Origin: Chlamydoabsidia padenii
Lineage: Eukaryota > Mucoromycota > Mucoromycetes > Mucorales > Cunninghamellaceae
DNA: 64,000 nucleotides
Reading direction: 5' to 3'
Assembly: GCA_025330725.1 (NCBI GenBank)
Contig: JAIWND010000034.1
Coordinates: 186,001 to 250,000 of the forward strand
Part shown: in pieces, positions 1-13,520 of the stretch
Layout: each line of letters starts with the position of its first letter
Position numbering within the stretch: position 1 is the stretch's first letter
Position numbers and translations under genes: made by a program
The notes under the pieces: generated by a model
Told to the model about the DNA's origin: nothing
Databases searched by the model: none
The model's input: only the letters and a program-made list of their open reading frames with translations

Positions 1-968
1 TCCTTTAGTATACAAGGGAATGATCGGAGTTTGCTAATAAACTTGATGCTTATCTTTTTTACAAATTGGAACATGAAGTGGAGGAACCACTCAATATTGG
101 ACATCATTCATGCAAAGTCCTATTGTCATTCTCTGTAGTAAAATATAATACTTTTGCATCAAACATACCTAGGTACTTACGCCGTTCAATCGACTGAGTA
201 TCATAGATAAGATACTGTGGCGGGATTTCAATTCAGGTTTAATGGATTTTGACAGATAGCAACCCCTTTTCCCCATCATCTCCCTCCCCCTTAGTAACCG
301 TGATATTTCCTTTTTCTTTTCAATATACTCATACTTAAAACATGGACATCACTGTTTATGTTTATATTAAAAGCATGTATTTTATTGAAAAAGTGTGAAT
401 CACAGTGGCGTATTTCTTTGAAAGCCAACCATTGGTTTTCCTAAATGAGTATCGCTTCGAATCCAAAATTAAAAAGTGGTCGGCATTTGAACCTGAATTT
501 ACGGCAAACCGTTGAACATGAAAAGGAGATTCGTCTTGCCGATCAATTTGTATCAAGGGCAGGCTTTCCGTTGACCAAGTATACTTGTAATCTTTCAGGG
601 GTAAAGTGATCAAGAGGAGGTGTAAAGTAAATCTTTCCAGACGAGTTATTTTTACCCTTCCCCCCTTTTTTTCCTACATTGTGGTAAGGTACGATTAAGC
701 GTCGAAATTATTTTCAAATCCCGATATAGATCAACTTTTTGCCATTTCATTCTTTCTTCCCTCTCTTTCTTTTCTTTTCTTCCTCCTTTTTTTTTTTCTT
801 CTTCTTTACTATACTTTTTTTATATACCCTCTTTGTTTGTTTATTATTGTTATTTTATGTTGTAACTTTGTATGAAACGACTCTGTATTCCTCATTAAAG
901 ACAACTTCGCATCAACAAAAACCAACAAGGAATACAACAGCAACATAGACAATCCATCTCTATACATT
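1..968. other. Left-edge intergenic region and RasGEF promoter
   Basis: I see no gene that can be supported here. The last ~230 bases before the RasGEF start are strongly pyrimidine-rich on the plus strand, as upstream of most genes in this window. Two copies of the recurrent promoter motif lie at about 219-233 (plus sense) and 709-723 (minus sense). On the minus strand, 362-650 is open in two frames for part of its length, but no start codon or closing exon could be fitted. Confidence 0.5.
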
Positions 969-3900
969 ATGCTATCATCACCAACTCTTTTATCTGACTC
1001 GCCAAATCTGTCTTCTTCACACTCATCAACAGCAGAACTGGAGTCTCACTTTGTACAAGCTCTCCATGACTTCTTCCCAGCGAATGCACCAACTGATAAT
1101 GTCACAGCCTGTCTCTTCTTCCAACGTGGTGCCATTATTGAAGTTTACAATCGCGACGAATCAGGTTGGTGGGATGGTGTTACTGACGGTGTCCGTGGTT
1201 GGTTTCCTTCAAACTATGTGGGTCAAATTGGTGAACTACGACGATACTCTGCTGACTATGAAGACTTACAAGATACACCCCAACTCAAGGAATTCGAAAA
1301 CTGGCGACAAGGCTTGACTACCACAAACAATATGATCAAATCCAATAGTACAGATAACTTATCTGTGTCACAAGAATCTAATCATTATGCTACGAATGTT
1401 ATTAGTGCCATGGCAAGTATTACAAAATTTAAAAAAGACAGAAAAGAAGGTATAGAGGTGAGTATAGCCCTCATGCCCCTTTATGCGGTTATTTTATAAA
1501 GCATTTGATCTAATAGTTTTATCTCGCTTTTGTTTAATTTAGTCACAGCGATCTTATTCACAATCATCGAATGCATCAATTAACTACACCAACAAGGATG
1601 ACGATAAAATCAATCATCAGCAATATACGCCAAATCGGGTGGAGCTTGCACGGGCACTACTAAATGAAGATCGTCAAAAATTTGTAACGGAATCTTCTAA
1701 TGTCACGGGGAAATACAATACACCAAATATGAACTATCTACTCCAAGACGCCAATAACCGTATATCCGACCTAGTGGAAGATTGTAGCCAAGAACACCTC
1801 ACCCCCAATATCCAACTCGTCATCTTCCAGGTGGTCTCTTCGATCCGAACTGTCTTGTCTGCTGCTAATACTGTCAGCAAAAATAGTCCTCTCCTCAAAT
1901 CATATCCTGAACTGGCTCTGCAACGCAAGAATGTCCTAGCCTCTCTCAGTCGGTTGGTGCTAAAAGGAAAAGAACTTCAAGCTCTCTCTCAATATGACGA
2001 CGACCAATCATCATGTCAAAAGGTGCAATATGACATTCCGTCCTTGGCAAATCAACTCTTGGCGGATATGGATATGTTTGAAAACGTACTACGGTCAATT
2101 ATTCCGGCCTATGAAGCACTCAGTGATGATGATGATGATGACAGCTATGGAAAAGAAGACAGTGACTCCAGTACTCAAGGGGACGATCAGTATGCTCAAC
2201 ACAACAATAACGCCACCATATCACGTTATAGCGATCAAAATCTTGGTGCCCAACAGTCTCTCTCTACAACAAACAACCTGCGAAAAGATCTGGTGGCAGC
2301 TCGTCTCTCTAGTGCTTCTCTTATTGCTCAGGTGGTGCCCTTGTCCGACGCTCAAAACATTATGGAAACTATCACGAATCACCAAGTCTGTATTGATGAA
2401 CTCGTCGAAGCATTACTGGTTACGGTGGAGGAATTCCTCGCAGCTCGGCAGCGGGCTACTCACATGTTGGAAATGGCAAGAAAAGCGGTAGAAGCGGTGC
2501 GGGCCTTCTTGGCTGTTATTGAACATGTCTGCTCTAATGTCGGTGACCTCGATTACAAGCAATCCTCGGTGATCCCTGAAGATCCTCATCTGGTGGCTCT
2601 TGTTTTGGCAAAGGAAGCAGTCTACAGTGCTATAACAAATCTGGTGACCGCGGTGCGTGCTCTGACTGGACCAAGGAATCAACTCATGGAGGATACTGAT
2701 GATGATCTCCTTCATTTACAATCAAGCTGCAAAAGTGTCACAAAGGCAACCATCAATTGTGCTTCTTGTGTGCGAACCTGCCTCTATGTGGACGATCCAG
2801 TTGAATCAACACTAACAATGGCTTCTCTATCTGAAATGCGGGACAAGTTTGAACGCTCGACGGACTCTAGACGGGATCAGACGCTCAGCGTTTTGGGGCG
2901 CAAGGTGACCAGCTTGAATGTATTACAACGCCAATACAGCAGTAGCAGCAATATTAATGACGGTGATGGGGACAATGCAAATCGATTATTATACACTGGC
3001 AATGAATCCAACAACATTGATCAAGACTTGGGATTTCATACTGCATCAACACGGCCACTAGACGATATACATGAAATACCATCACATTTATCATCATCAA
3101 AATGGATCCAACATCAAGACGATACGGAAACCCCAGCAACACAGCAGCGACAGTGCCAACCAGTAGTATCATCATCAGAACCATCAAAATCACCTGCAAC
3201 TTCTACCACCAATGATGTCTTGAATGGATACCAACGACATCGTACTCAAAGCATACCGTCCATGTTGTCTGATAACAGCCAATGTCGATCATCCGTAGGC
3301 AGTCGCTCCAACCGATCTACTTTTGGCAAATCATCAAGATCTAGTGGAACAGCACCAACAACACAACGAAGATCTCACACAACGACGAGATCTTCTCTCA
3401 CAGCATCCATCAGCTCAATCCATACTGGATCCTCAAGACCACTGTCCGACCGATCATCTGTTGAATCCTTCACCATGACACCACTCACCACACCAGAAGC
3501 CATGAGCCCAGTTACTGAATATGATGATGATATTCCTCTTGGCCAACAATTGAAGGAAAAGAGGGACACTTATCAACAACGAACCTCTCGACCACGATCA
3601 TCCTCTATTAATGCACTTGCAATTACACCTCCATCAAATCAACAGTCTCTGGTGATGACACAGCGAATGCCTCTTCCTCCTATTCCGCCCTCACCATTGG
3701 AACCACCATCTGATTTGAAGCCAACATCCAGCAAGTCAACACCTACTTCTGATCATTCAAAATCGTCAACAAAGACACGCCGACCTCGTGGTATGAGTGT
3801 CACAGCACTCCGAATGTCATTCAAACAGAAAAACGACGATCAACGGGCATCCAAAGAACATATGGTGAAAAAGTCTATCAATCGAATCTCTTCACGATCC

Positions 3901-5789
3901 TCACTTCAATCCTCTGATCAAAACTCAATCAATGATAACAAGGTAGGTCAATAATTGGCCCTAAAAAAAAGATGATACTAATTGATATATTGTTTTATAT
4001 AGATGGAAAATGAACCATTCTTTTTGAAACAAAGGCAATTCTCGGATGATGAAGTAATTCTAAATGCGGATGGTCAACTCACCGGTGCTACTATTGAAAT
4101 CTTGGTGGAAAAACTAACTTTGCATGAAAAGTCTCCTGGTAAATATTCCTGAGAAGATCCACGAAGTAAACTAACCAACTTTTTTTTTTTTTTTCTCTTG
4201 TAGATCTGGTCTTTACTCGGGCCTTCTTTTACAACTTCCGCCTATTTACAAGTCCGTCTGCTTTTATTGACTTGTTGATTCAACGATTCCGATTATCACC
4301 ACCTTCTGATCCGGTATTATCGGATGATGATTTGAATCTGTGGAAAAGCCGTGTACTGGTGCCTATCCGTTTGCGTGTCTACAATGTGATCAAGATCTGG
4401 ATGGAAACCTACTACCGTTACGAACAAGACGATGTGGAATCTCAACTCTTGAAGTTTGCTAACGAAGATATGGAAAAAGCTATGCCTGGTCCAGCCAAGA
4501 GGATGGTAGATCTAATTAAAAAAACGGTAAAGTTGTGAAAGAAAGCATTGTCCCTACCATCTCATCACTCACCTGTTTATTCCTTTGTCTCTCATTATAG
4601 TTTGAAACCCAAGGCCATTCAATCTCACACCGAAAAATGTCATATGCTATCTGCTCAACCTCTTCATCATCACATGCATCAGCAATTTTCAGCACTAATG
4701 GCAGCAATGGGTTTCTAAGCGAATATAGTCCATCACGTCCATCCTTGAACAACAAGAGCTCCTCTGGCCATTTGTCATTATCATCGGGATCATCACTGTT
4801 CTCTGACCTGTCGACAACAACATTATCATCATCTTCTGCACTCGAACAAGTCCATTACCCACCAATCAATCTCACACGATCCTTGCGCAACTCTCTCCGC
4901 AAGGCTGTCATGCAAAACAATCTTACCATGGTGCATATCAATGACTTTGACTGTATGGAATTGGCTCGACAATTTACCCTGATGGAAAGCGCTCTCTTTT
5001 GTCAAATCACACCTTACGAACTGATCGGCCAAGAGTTCAAGAAAAAGGTGGGCCAAAGCACAGCAATTCACGTCAAAGCAATGATCCAAAAAAGCACCCA
5101 GGTGACCAGTTGGGTTTGCGATACTATCCTACGTGAACAAGATGCAAAACGGAGGGCACAAATGCTCAAATTTTGGATTAAGGTTGGCGACGTAAGTAAA
5201 AGAAGAAGAAGAAGAAGAAAAAAGGTCTTGGCTAATCTCTCTCTTTCTCTCTCTCTTTTACTAGTGTTGTCTTCAAATGAATAACTACAATACACTCATG
5301 GCGATCCGCTCAGCTCTGGACTCGACAAGCATTAGACGATTAAAACGATCCTGGGACGTTTTATCAGCAAAGTACAAGACCATGCTGGAGCCTATCTACC
5401 GTGCCACCGACTCATCACGTAACTTTGCCGAATACCGCGCGCGGTTAAAAATGGCGGTGGCTCCCTGTCTTCCCTTCCTTGGCGTCTATTTGACCGACAT
5501 GACATTCATCGACGACGGCAACAGCAATCATCGTACAACACCTTCAGGTCACATCCTCATCAACTTTGATAAGTATGTAAAAACCACTCGGGTGTTGAAC
5601 GAAATTGATCAATTCCAAATCCCCTACAAACTGCTCGAGGTGGAGGAGATCCAACGATACTTGACTCGGTGCCTGGAAACGGTGGAAAAGGACGAACAGA
5701 TCTTTTACAATCGAAGCGTCGCTCTGGAACCTCGACAAGAAGAAAGTACCATCAATGATATTCGTCACACCATCAGCCAATTGACTTGA
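969..5789 (+). CDS. CDC25: Cdc25-type Ras guanine nucleotide exchange factor (SH3 - RasGEF_N - RasGEF)
   Basis: This protein activates Ras by promoting GDP release, upstream of adenylate cyclase and PKA in fungi. Six exons fit in phase: 969-1457, 1543-3942, 4003-4138, 4204-4526, 4601-5191 and 5265-5789, giving about 1487 residues. An SH3 domain lies at residues ~28-87 (ALHDF, WWDG and the PSNYV end are visible). A long Ser/Thr/Asn-rich middle follows. RasGEF_N is at ~980-1085 and the catalytic CDC25 homology domain at ~1225-1475 (FTLMES, then NNYNTLMAI, then PFLGVYLTDMTFI). An N-terminal SH3 with C-terminal GEF is the yeast Cdc25 arrangement. The ATG at 969 is the first in frame and follows a pyrimidine-rich leader. 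The symbol reflects architecture; the genome may hold several paralogues. Confidence 0.92.
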
Positions 5790-6832
5790 ACACCTTGATA
5801 CGGCATCACTCCTTTTGACTGTATGTATACATTCGCTATCTTACTCTTTATCTTTTTACCTAGTATAGTCTTTATCTTTACATCACCATTTGTATATTCT
5901 TCTCTTTTTATATTTTGTTTTGAATCTCTTGTCAATCTATTGTAAATCCTTTGTATAATTATACTCTGATCCAATAAAACTTATATTTATATTGTTTGTC
6001 TAACTATTACTAGTTGATCAGTCATCTCAAAAAACTCGAATTCTGTCTTGTGGGATGTGTTTTAGCATGTGTGTGTGTGTGGGGCGGATCGATGATACTA
6101 TCTACATCTAATCAAAACATATTAACTCATTATTGTAACTTTCATTTATTAAGATGTTTCTTTTGGGTGAATTGACTCATTGTTAATGTGCGACAAAAGC
6201 AAAGCTATCCTCACCTCATGAAATTTAAATCCCGCATTCTTCGAAGGAAATGCATTAATCGGTCTTTGAAAAAAGTCATTGATTTTGGTGCCCCTCATCC
6301 TTTTAGTGAGCAGGGCTTGGAAAATTTTATCGTGTAACATGTACCATCATTTGGAAAAAAAACAGATCACATACTTAATGGTACTAATCTCTTCAAAAGT
6401 GCAGAAAAGAATGTAAAGAACATATTTTGCCTACTTCGGGGTTTGAATAGTTTCACTCGACAATGCCACATCCTCGGGAACGTGCCCGATCAGACTAAAA
6501 ATAGCCTTTTTTCTTTTTGACAGGCCCATGATTAAGAAAGGATCCTTTTAATTATCCATATAACACAAATATGACAAGGATGTACGTTGAATGTGTGAAT
6601 CCAACTTATAAAAAAGTCACCAAACAAGCCATCCACTACTCATTCTCCGTTAAAAAAAAAACTCAGCCGACGATCATTAGATCAGGATTCAATTTAAAGC
6701 CACATACACTTTTTATTTTATTTTATTGGGTAAACAAGATAGGGTAACAATAAAAATAAAATAAAAAAGACTAGGTAACTATTATTTGGAGAGAGGGGAG
6801 CAAGGGTATATGAAGGGTAAAGTAATCTATTG
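5790..6832. other. Intergenic region between convergent 3' ends
   Basis: About 1 kb between the RasGEF stop and the stop of the small secreted protein gene. No coding exon could be supported. It contains a minus-sense copy of the recurrent motif (TTTAAATCCCGC, ~6225-6235), a weaker relative near 6436, a GT-rich microsatellite at ~6069-6081 and AT-rich 3' sequence. Confidence 0.45.
5973..5978 (+). terminator. Poly(A) signal AATAAA of the RasGEF gene
   Basis: A canonical AATAAA lies about 185 bases after the stop codon in an AT-rich 3' region. Confidence 0.5.
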
Positions 6833-7193
6833 TTAAAAGGTCAATACACAAAAGAAGAGGACCAAAGCCAAGGCAGCCACTGGGCCATTGTGATGATGAG
6901 GTTTAGACAGACTGTGTTGGTTGTCGGTAATAGACCGTTCCGTCAAGGTGGTATCGGTCAGTCGTATGGTGGTATAATACACGTAGGACAATGCTGCAGA
7001 GATGGGTTTCAGTAAAACATACTTTTGGTTGGCAGTTGACTTTGTCGGGCGATCTTGCTATAATGGAGAGAGAAGGGGGGGTGAGTAATGATGGTGGGAG
7101 ACTAAATGGGAATCAGCTTACCAGCGATGATTTAGCAGTTGTTAATGTAAGCATAAAACAAACCAAGATCAACAAGTATGTGGAGAGGCGCAT
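6833..7193 (-). CDS. Small secreted, possibly GPI-anchored protein (two exons)
   Basis: I do not recognise the family. Exon 1 (7122-7193) encodes 24 residues beginning MRLSTYLLILVCFMLTLTTA, a typical signal peptide. A 64-nt intron with GTAAGC donor and ATTATAG acceptor follows, and exon 2 (6833-7057) continues in phase to a stop, giving 98 residues. The C-terminus ends in a hydrophobic tail (PVAALALVLFFCVLTF) directly after His/Asn/Gly residues, which fits a GPI attachment signal or a C-terminal anchor. Exon 2 has no ATG of its own, so simple ORF searches miss it. The gene shares a ~265-bp divergent promoter with the PKA gene, with two recurrent motif copies between them. Function is unknown; localisation at the cell surface is inference. 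Confidence 0.7.
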
Positions 7194-7270
7194 ATCAGGG
7201 CAATGTAGGGGAAGAAAAAGAAGAAAGAAGAAAGGAAAAAAGGGGACCCCTCAGGATTTATTAGCTCTTG

Positions 7271-7310
7271 CGCGGGATTTGAAAATAGTAAGAATGGCGG
7301 GATTTCAATG
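7271..7310 (+). promoter_or_regulatory. Two tandem copies of the GCGGGATTTGAA-type motif in the divergent PKA promoter
   Basis: Copies at 7271-7286 (CGCGGGATTTGAAAAT) and 7296-7310 (GGCGGGATTTCAATG) lie 150-190 bp upstream of the PKA start and 80-120 bp upstream of the divergent small gene. Confidence 0.55.
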
Positions 7311-7458
7311 CAACGTGCTTTCTTACTTTTTGCAGAGGATCAATTTTCACTTTCTTTCTTCTCCTTCACATCTTTATTTGTTGTTAATTGTTGATATAAA
7401 GTAAAAAGACACGACTTGCTCTCTTTTTCTTTTTTCTTTTTTTTTTTTAATTGCCACA

Positions 7459-9445
<1,987 letters not shown>

Positions 9446-9709
9446 TTATATAGTATTCCTCCTATTAACTCCTTACTTGTCTTTATTCCTATGTATATCT
9501 TTGATTATTTGTTTTTATCATCCCCCTACACACACACACACACACAACTCCATCATTGTTTATTATCATTTTACATAGTCAATAATTATAGTATACATAT
9601 ATGAATAGATTGGTATTTTTTTTATTTAAACAAAAACAATAAGCAATAAACATATTAAAAACATATAAAGGGTCTATTCTACAATGGTAAAATCTATAAT
9701 ATCGGGGTT

Positions 9710-10404
9710 TCAAGTTGCATGATCCTTGAAGTATTGGGTCATATTTTCGTACATCAAAAAGGTAATACAGGTACCTGGAAGGACACGAATGATACTGGGC
9801 GCCAGGCCTTTGTAAAATCCAACATAACCTTCAGCAGATTTGATTTTCTTGATACAGTCCATGACTCCACGATACTCGTCCTTTGTTTCTTGATTCTATA
9901 TATATATATATATATATAAAGTGATTAGCCCATCATCTCTACCTGATGTTTTTTTCTTCTCTTTATTACCTGTAATCGACTTCGTAATACTTGGTATGGA
10001 TAAGTCACCACAGCAGCCGTAGTTTTCGAAGAGACGGCCATGATCAAGTATTCCATGGTACTTAATTTAGCATTCAATTCATCCTTTGGAGTTTCACCTT
10101 TAGAGTGTCGTAGATCGTTCCGCCATTTCTTCATTTCTTCATAAGCCATGAATTGGATCGCACCATGAGAGACACCAAACAGGGCTGGTACCATCCCACG
10201 ATATAATCCTCGGATCCCTTCTTCCTTGGCCAATCGTGTCAATCCATTCCATAACCCACTATAAGCATCCGTAGTATATCGTGTAGTCGTGCACATTCGT
10301 GTTTTAATTACCCATATTGGGTTCGTCATAATGGCAGTAATCGCACCTAGTTCCATCATCATTTTAAAAGGACAAGTATTAGTACATAGAGTCAGTCAAA
10401 CAAA

Positions 10405-10442
<38 letters not shown>

Positions 10443-11049
10443 TGCTTCTGCCGATGCTAATAAATGTTGCCATGCTGCGAGTTTGCCTTGATCGTCCTTT
10501 GTCATATGTTTCTTAATAAGACTATACCTGTTAGAAGCATTTATTAGAGAAGGAGCTGAAAAAGGTACATTTTAAGGGTATTTTTTTTTTTTTTGACACT
10601 TACCACCAAAAGTAAAAACCCCAACTGGCTGTAGCTCCAGCAACACTTGGCGATACACCTCGATAGAGTCCTCGAAAGATACCTTCTTGTTGAACTATAT
10701 CTTTAAATGACTTGATAGTTCCCCCAATTAAAGGTCGTTTTGTCGAATGCTTCGCAGCGTCCACTATGTATAAAAAAGATAACAAGGGTCAATACCAACA
10801 CTATCCCTCTATTTTTCTTTTCGTTTTTCTTACCTTGGAATCTAATCTTGATCACGTCCAAGGGGTGAAGAATGGTTGTGGAGACAAGACCACCTGCAAA
10901 CCCAGCCAGGGCTTGATCCTTTAGTAAATAAATAAAAAAGTTGACAGATAGATAGATAAACAAATTAGTTGGATTTATCCTGTTTGTGTTTGTTGTACTA
11001 GTTGAATTACCATATGAGTAGAGGCAGTAAAAGACTTTGACTCGGTCAT
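9710..11049 (-). CDS. FLX1: Mitochondrial FAD/folate carrier family protein (Flx1 / SLC25A32 type)
   Basis: An inner-membrane solute carrier. Six exons on the minus strand fit: 11011-11049, 10834-10918, 10604-10763, 10442-10527, 9970-10346 and 9710-9895, encoding 310 residues, the usual carrier length. The three repeat signatures read HPLDVIKIRFQ, NPIWVIKTRM and YPYQVLRSRLQ, and each repeat has its downstream G-hydrophobic-Y-R/K-G element (GLYRG, GLYRG, GFYKG). The residue pattern of the second and third signatures is that of the Flx1/SLC25A32 branch, which moves FAD or folate; the exact substrate cannot be read from sequence. A minus-sense copy of the recurrent motif lies ~115-125 bp upstream of the start. 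Confidence 0.88.
10408..10439. repeat. Poly(T) tract in FLX1 intron
   Basis: A run of about 30 T on the plus strand, directly after the minus-strand donor of the intron between exons 4 and 5. Confidence 0.9.
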
Positions 11050-11161
11050 GGTGAAGGACTCTATTTGGATAATGATAAATGAGAAAAGAGACGAAATAAA
11101 AAAACCCCCCAGACTTCGTTTTAAATATCATCCAGATTTCCCCTGCCCCCCCCCGCACATC

Positions 11162-11176
11162 ATTTTCAAATCCCGC
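11162..11176 (-). promoter_or_regulatory. Recurrent motif upstream of FLX1
   Basis: ATTTTCAAATCCCGC on the plus strand, that is GCGGGATTTGAAAAT in gene sense, ~115-125 bp upstream of the start codon. Confidence 0.55.
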
Positions 11177-11274
11177 TTTGGAAGTTGACATTAAAAAGTA
11201 GTACTTTATTAAGATGATATGATCTAAATACTAGCTAATGATGATGATGATGAAGATGATGATGATTGATATTA

Positions 11275-13139
11275 TTAAACTTGTTGTTGAGAGGAAGCAC
11301 CGGTATATTCAACACCCATAGCATACTTCATGATTTCCGCCTGTCCCAAATTAAAAAAGAGTTAGATGAGACTTGTCAATGCATATGTGATTACTTTACC
11401 TTGACAAAATCCAAACCATTGATTGTTGATAACCCAAAAGATCTTAACCATGCCACTGGAGCAACATCAGTACCAAACAATCGATACATTTTATCACAGG
11501 CGCTGATCATGACAATGTTTTTGACATATCGATCCGAAGCGTAGTTACGCAACAGGTGAATGTTCCCAATATCTTGTCCTTCGCATGTACCTTTCACCAA
11601 GACATTCGTTAAAGATTCCACATCCAACAGTCCTTGGTTCATTCCTTGTCCAGCCAAAGGGTGTGTCGTATGAGCCGCATCACTAGATAAAAATTATGAG
11701 TTAGATACTTTCTCCCCACCACCTTGATTATCACTTTTTTTTTTTCTTCTTACCCAATCAGAGCCACACGGTCCGAGATATACCGTTCAGAGTTCCTTAA
11801 CTTGAGAGGGAAACTTGCCCGACTATTCTCTTGGACACCGATCACCTTGGGAGGAAGTAGATGAGCCGAGTTCATCATCACCTCGTCCCGCCATGCCACT
11901 TCAGATGCTAAAGAGTCAAATCTATCATCACCACCCAGTTGCTCGTAAAAGTAGGCCAAATCCACATGACTAAGACGGAAAGCAGCATTCACCAATTCCA
12001 CGAAATCTGCTTCCGAGACAGATTTAAGTAGTTTTGCCAGATGAGGTTTAGTAGACCATACAATTGATGCATACCCTTCACCCATCTATAAAAAGAAAAA
12101 AAAGTAAAGCAAGTTAGTTTATCTATTCTAATCACTCCCCCTCCCCTATTTTTAACTTACAGGTAACATCGCGATCGGACCAGTGGGAAGGAATCTTTGC
12201 CATGCCGTTTGATGATCTAATGAATCCAGTTTTAAAGTAGCCACCAATCCTTGTGCATCATAATCCCATCCTAATGAATCAATACCAGCAAAAGTACGTA
12301 CCGGACTGTTCACACCATCTGCACCAATCTATGCAAAGAGAGAGCGAGAGATTGGTTAAACTCCGTCCCCAAAGTAACCAAGTCCCAATATATGCATCTT
12401 ACCAATAACCTGGCATTAAGTGTATTTCCATTTTCAAGTTTTACTTTTGGCCAATCCAAGGAATCATCACCATGTTTGATATCCGCCACACGGGCCTTTT
12501 GCATAATATCCACCTGTGCACCTTGTTCGCGACATTGTTCCAAACGTTTCAGTAAAGCATGCTGCAAATGAGTATTTTCAATCATATAGGCAATCGTCTT
12601 GTTCGATAGAGTATCAGGTAAAGTCGTAGCATCAAAGTGAATTTGTGCACCCGTCACTCCGTCCCACACCCGCATATCAGTGTAAGGGTTAGCACGACCA
12701 GGAGCCAAATGTTCCGTTACCCCAATATCTATAATAATAAGTTTAATTATGTGTGTTGTTTAAAACTCACCTCTTTTTACTTTACCTTGTAAAAGTCGCA
12801 TCGAGCCTGGTGTTAGGGATACTGTTCGATTAGAAAAGTGGTCGGGTTTAGGGCTCCATGTCAAAGTGTTGGATAAATCCATGGCTTCCACCAAGGCCAC
12901 GCGTTGGTGCTGTAAAAGAGGATTGCTAGCTTGATAAAGACAATGTGAGTAAGGGTAAATAGAGTTGTGACAGGTTGGGTATACTTACCAATGGAACAAG
13001 CTAGGGCTGTTCCGCAAACACCACCTCCGACAATAACCACATCATAGGCATTCTTCAGGTCTGTATCCATAGAATACAAACGACGAGTGTAGTTGGTTTT
13101 TGATAATAAAGGTGAGAGTCGAGTTAACCGGGATAGCAT
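11275..13139 (-). CDS. COQ6: Ubiquinone biosynthesis flavin monooxygenase Coq6
   Basis: An FAD-dependent hydroxylase of the UbiH/COQ6 family that hydroxylates the coenzyme Q ring inside mitochondria. Seven exons fit in phase: 12989-13139, 12786-12929, 12403-12728, 12161-12328, 11754-12085, 11400-11682 and 11275-11340, giving 489 residues. The N-terminus is rich in Arg, Ser and Leu with no acids for ~23 residues, as in a mitochondrial presequence. The dinucleotide fold DVVIVGGGVCGTALA is at ~33-47, the GADGVNSPVR motif at ~208, and the second FAD motif GDAAHTTHPLAGQGMNQG at ~374-391. The last exon encodes only 21 residues. The 5' leader holds a ~36-nt homopyrimidine tract. It lies divergent to the polymerase kappa gene. 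Confidence 0.93.
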
Positions 13140-13147
13140 TATGTTGT

Positions 13148-13151
13148 TGTG

Positions 13152-13184
<33 letters not shown>
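13148..13184. repeat. Poly(A) tract in the COQ6 5' leader
   Basis: A run of ~35 A on the plus strand, which is a T tract in COQ6 sense immediately upstream of the start codon. Confidence 0.9.
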
Positions 13185-13189
<5 letters not shown>

Positions 13190-13431
13190 GAAGGGTGGTC
13201 AGATTTTTTATGTTATGGGCAACTAAAAATAAAAAACATTGAGTTTCAAACGCCGATTCCAAGTAGTGAGTGTCCATGGTCATGATCAATAGAAACCATA
13301 CCAAGTGGAATTTATATAAGTAACTAGACAGTATCTTTCATAATGGATATAAAGACAAACGGTATGATAATCAGTACTGTAAAGGGGGAGGGGAAGAAAA
13401 TATCAGTCAAAAGACTCCCAAAAAAAAATAA

Positions 13432-13446
13432 TCGGGATTTGAATTC
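13432..13446 (+). promoter_or_regulatory. Recurrent motif upstream of polymerase kappa
   Basis: TCGGGATTTGAATTC, 75-90 bp before the start codon and within the ~380-bp interval between divergent COQ6 and polymerase kappa. The rest of that interval is AT-rich with no exon. Confidence 0.55.
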
Positions 13447-13520
13447 AAGGCATATAAAATAAATCTGACACCACCACTGTCTTACTCTTTCCTTTTAATT
13501 TTTTCTTTCCACACCTTGTC

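Noticed and set aside
739..948. Open frame of 69 codons rich in Phe, Leu and Ser
   Set aside because: It is the translation of a pyrimidine-rich leader upstream of the RasGEF start.
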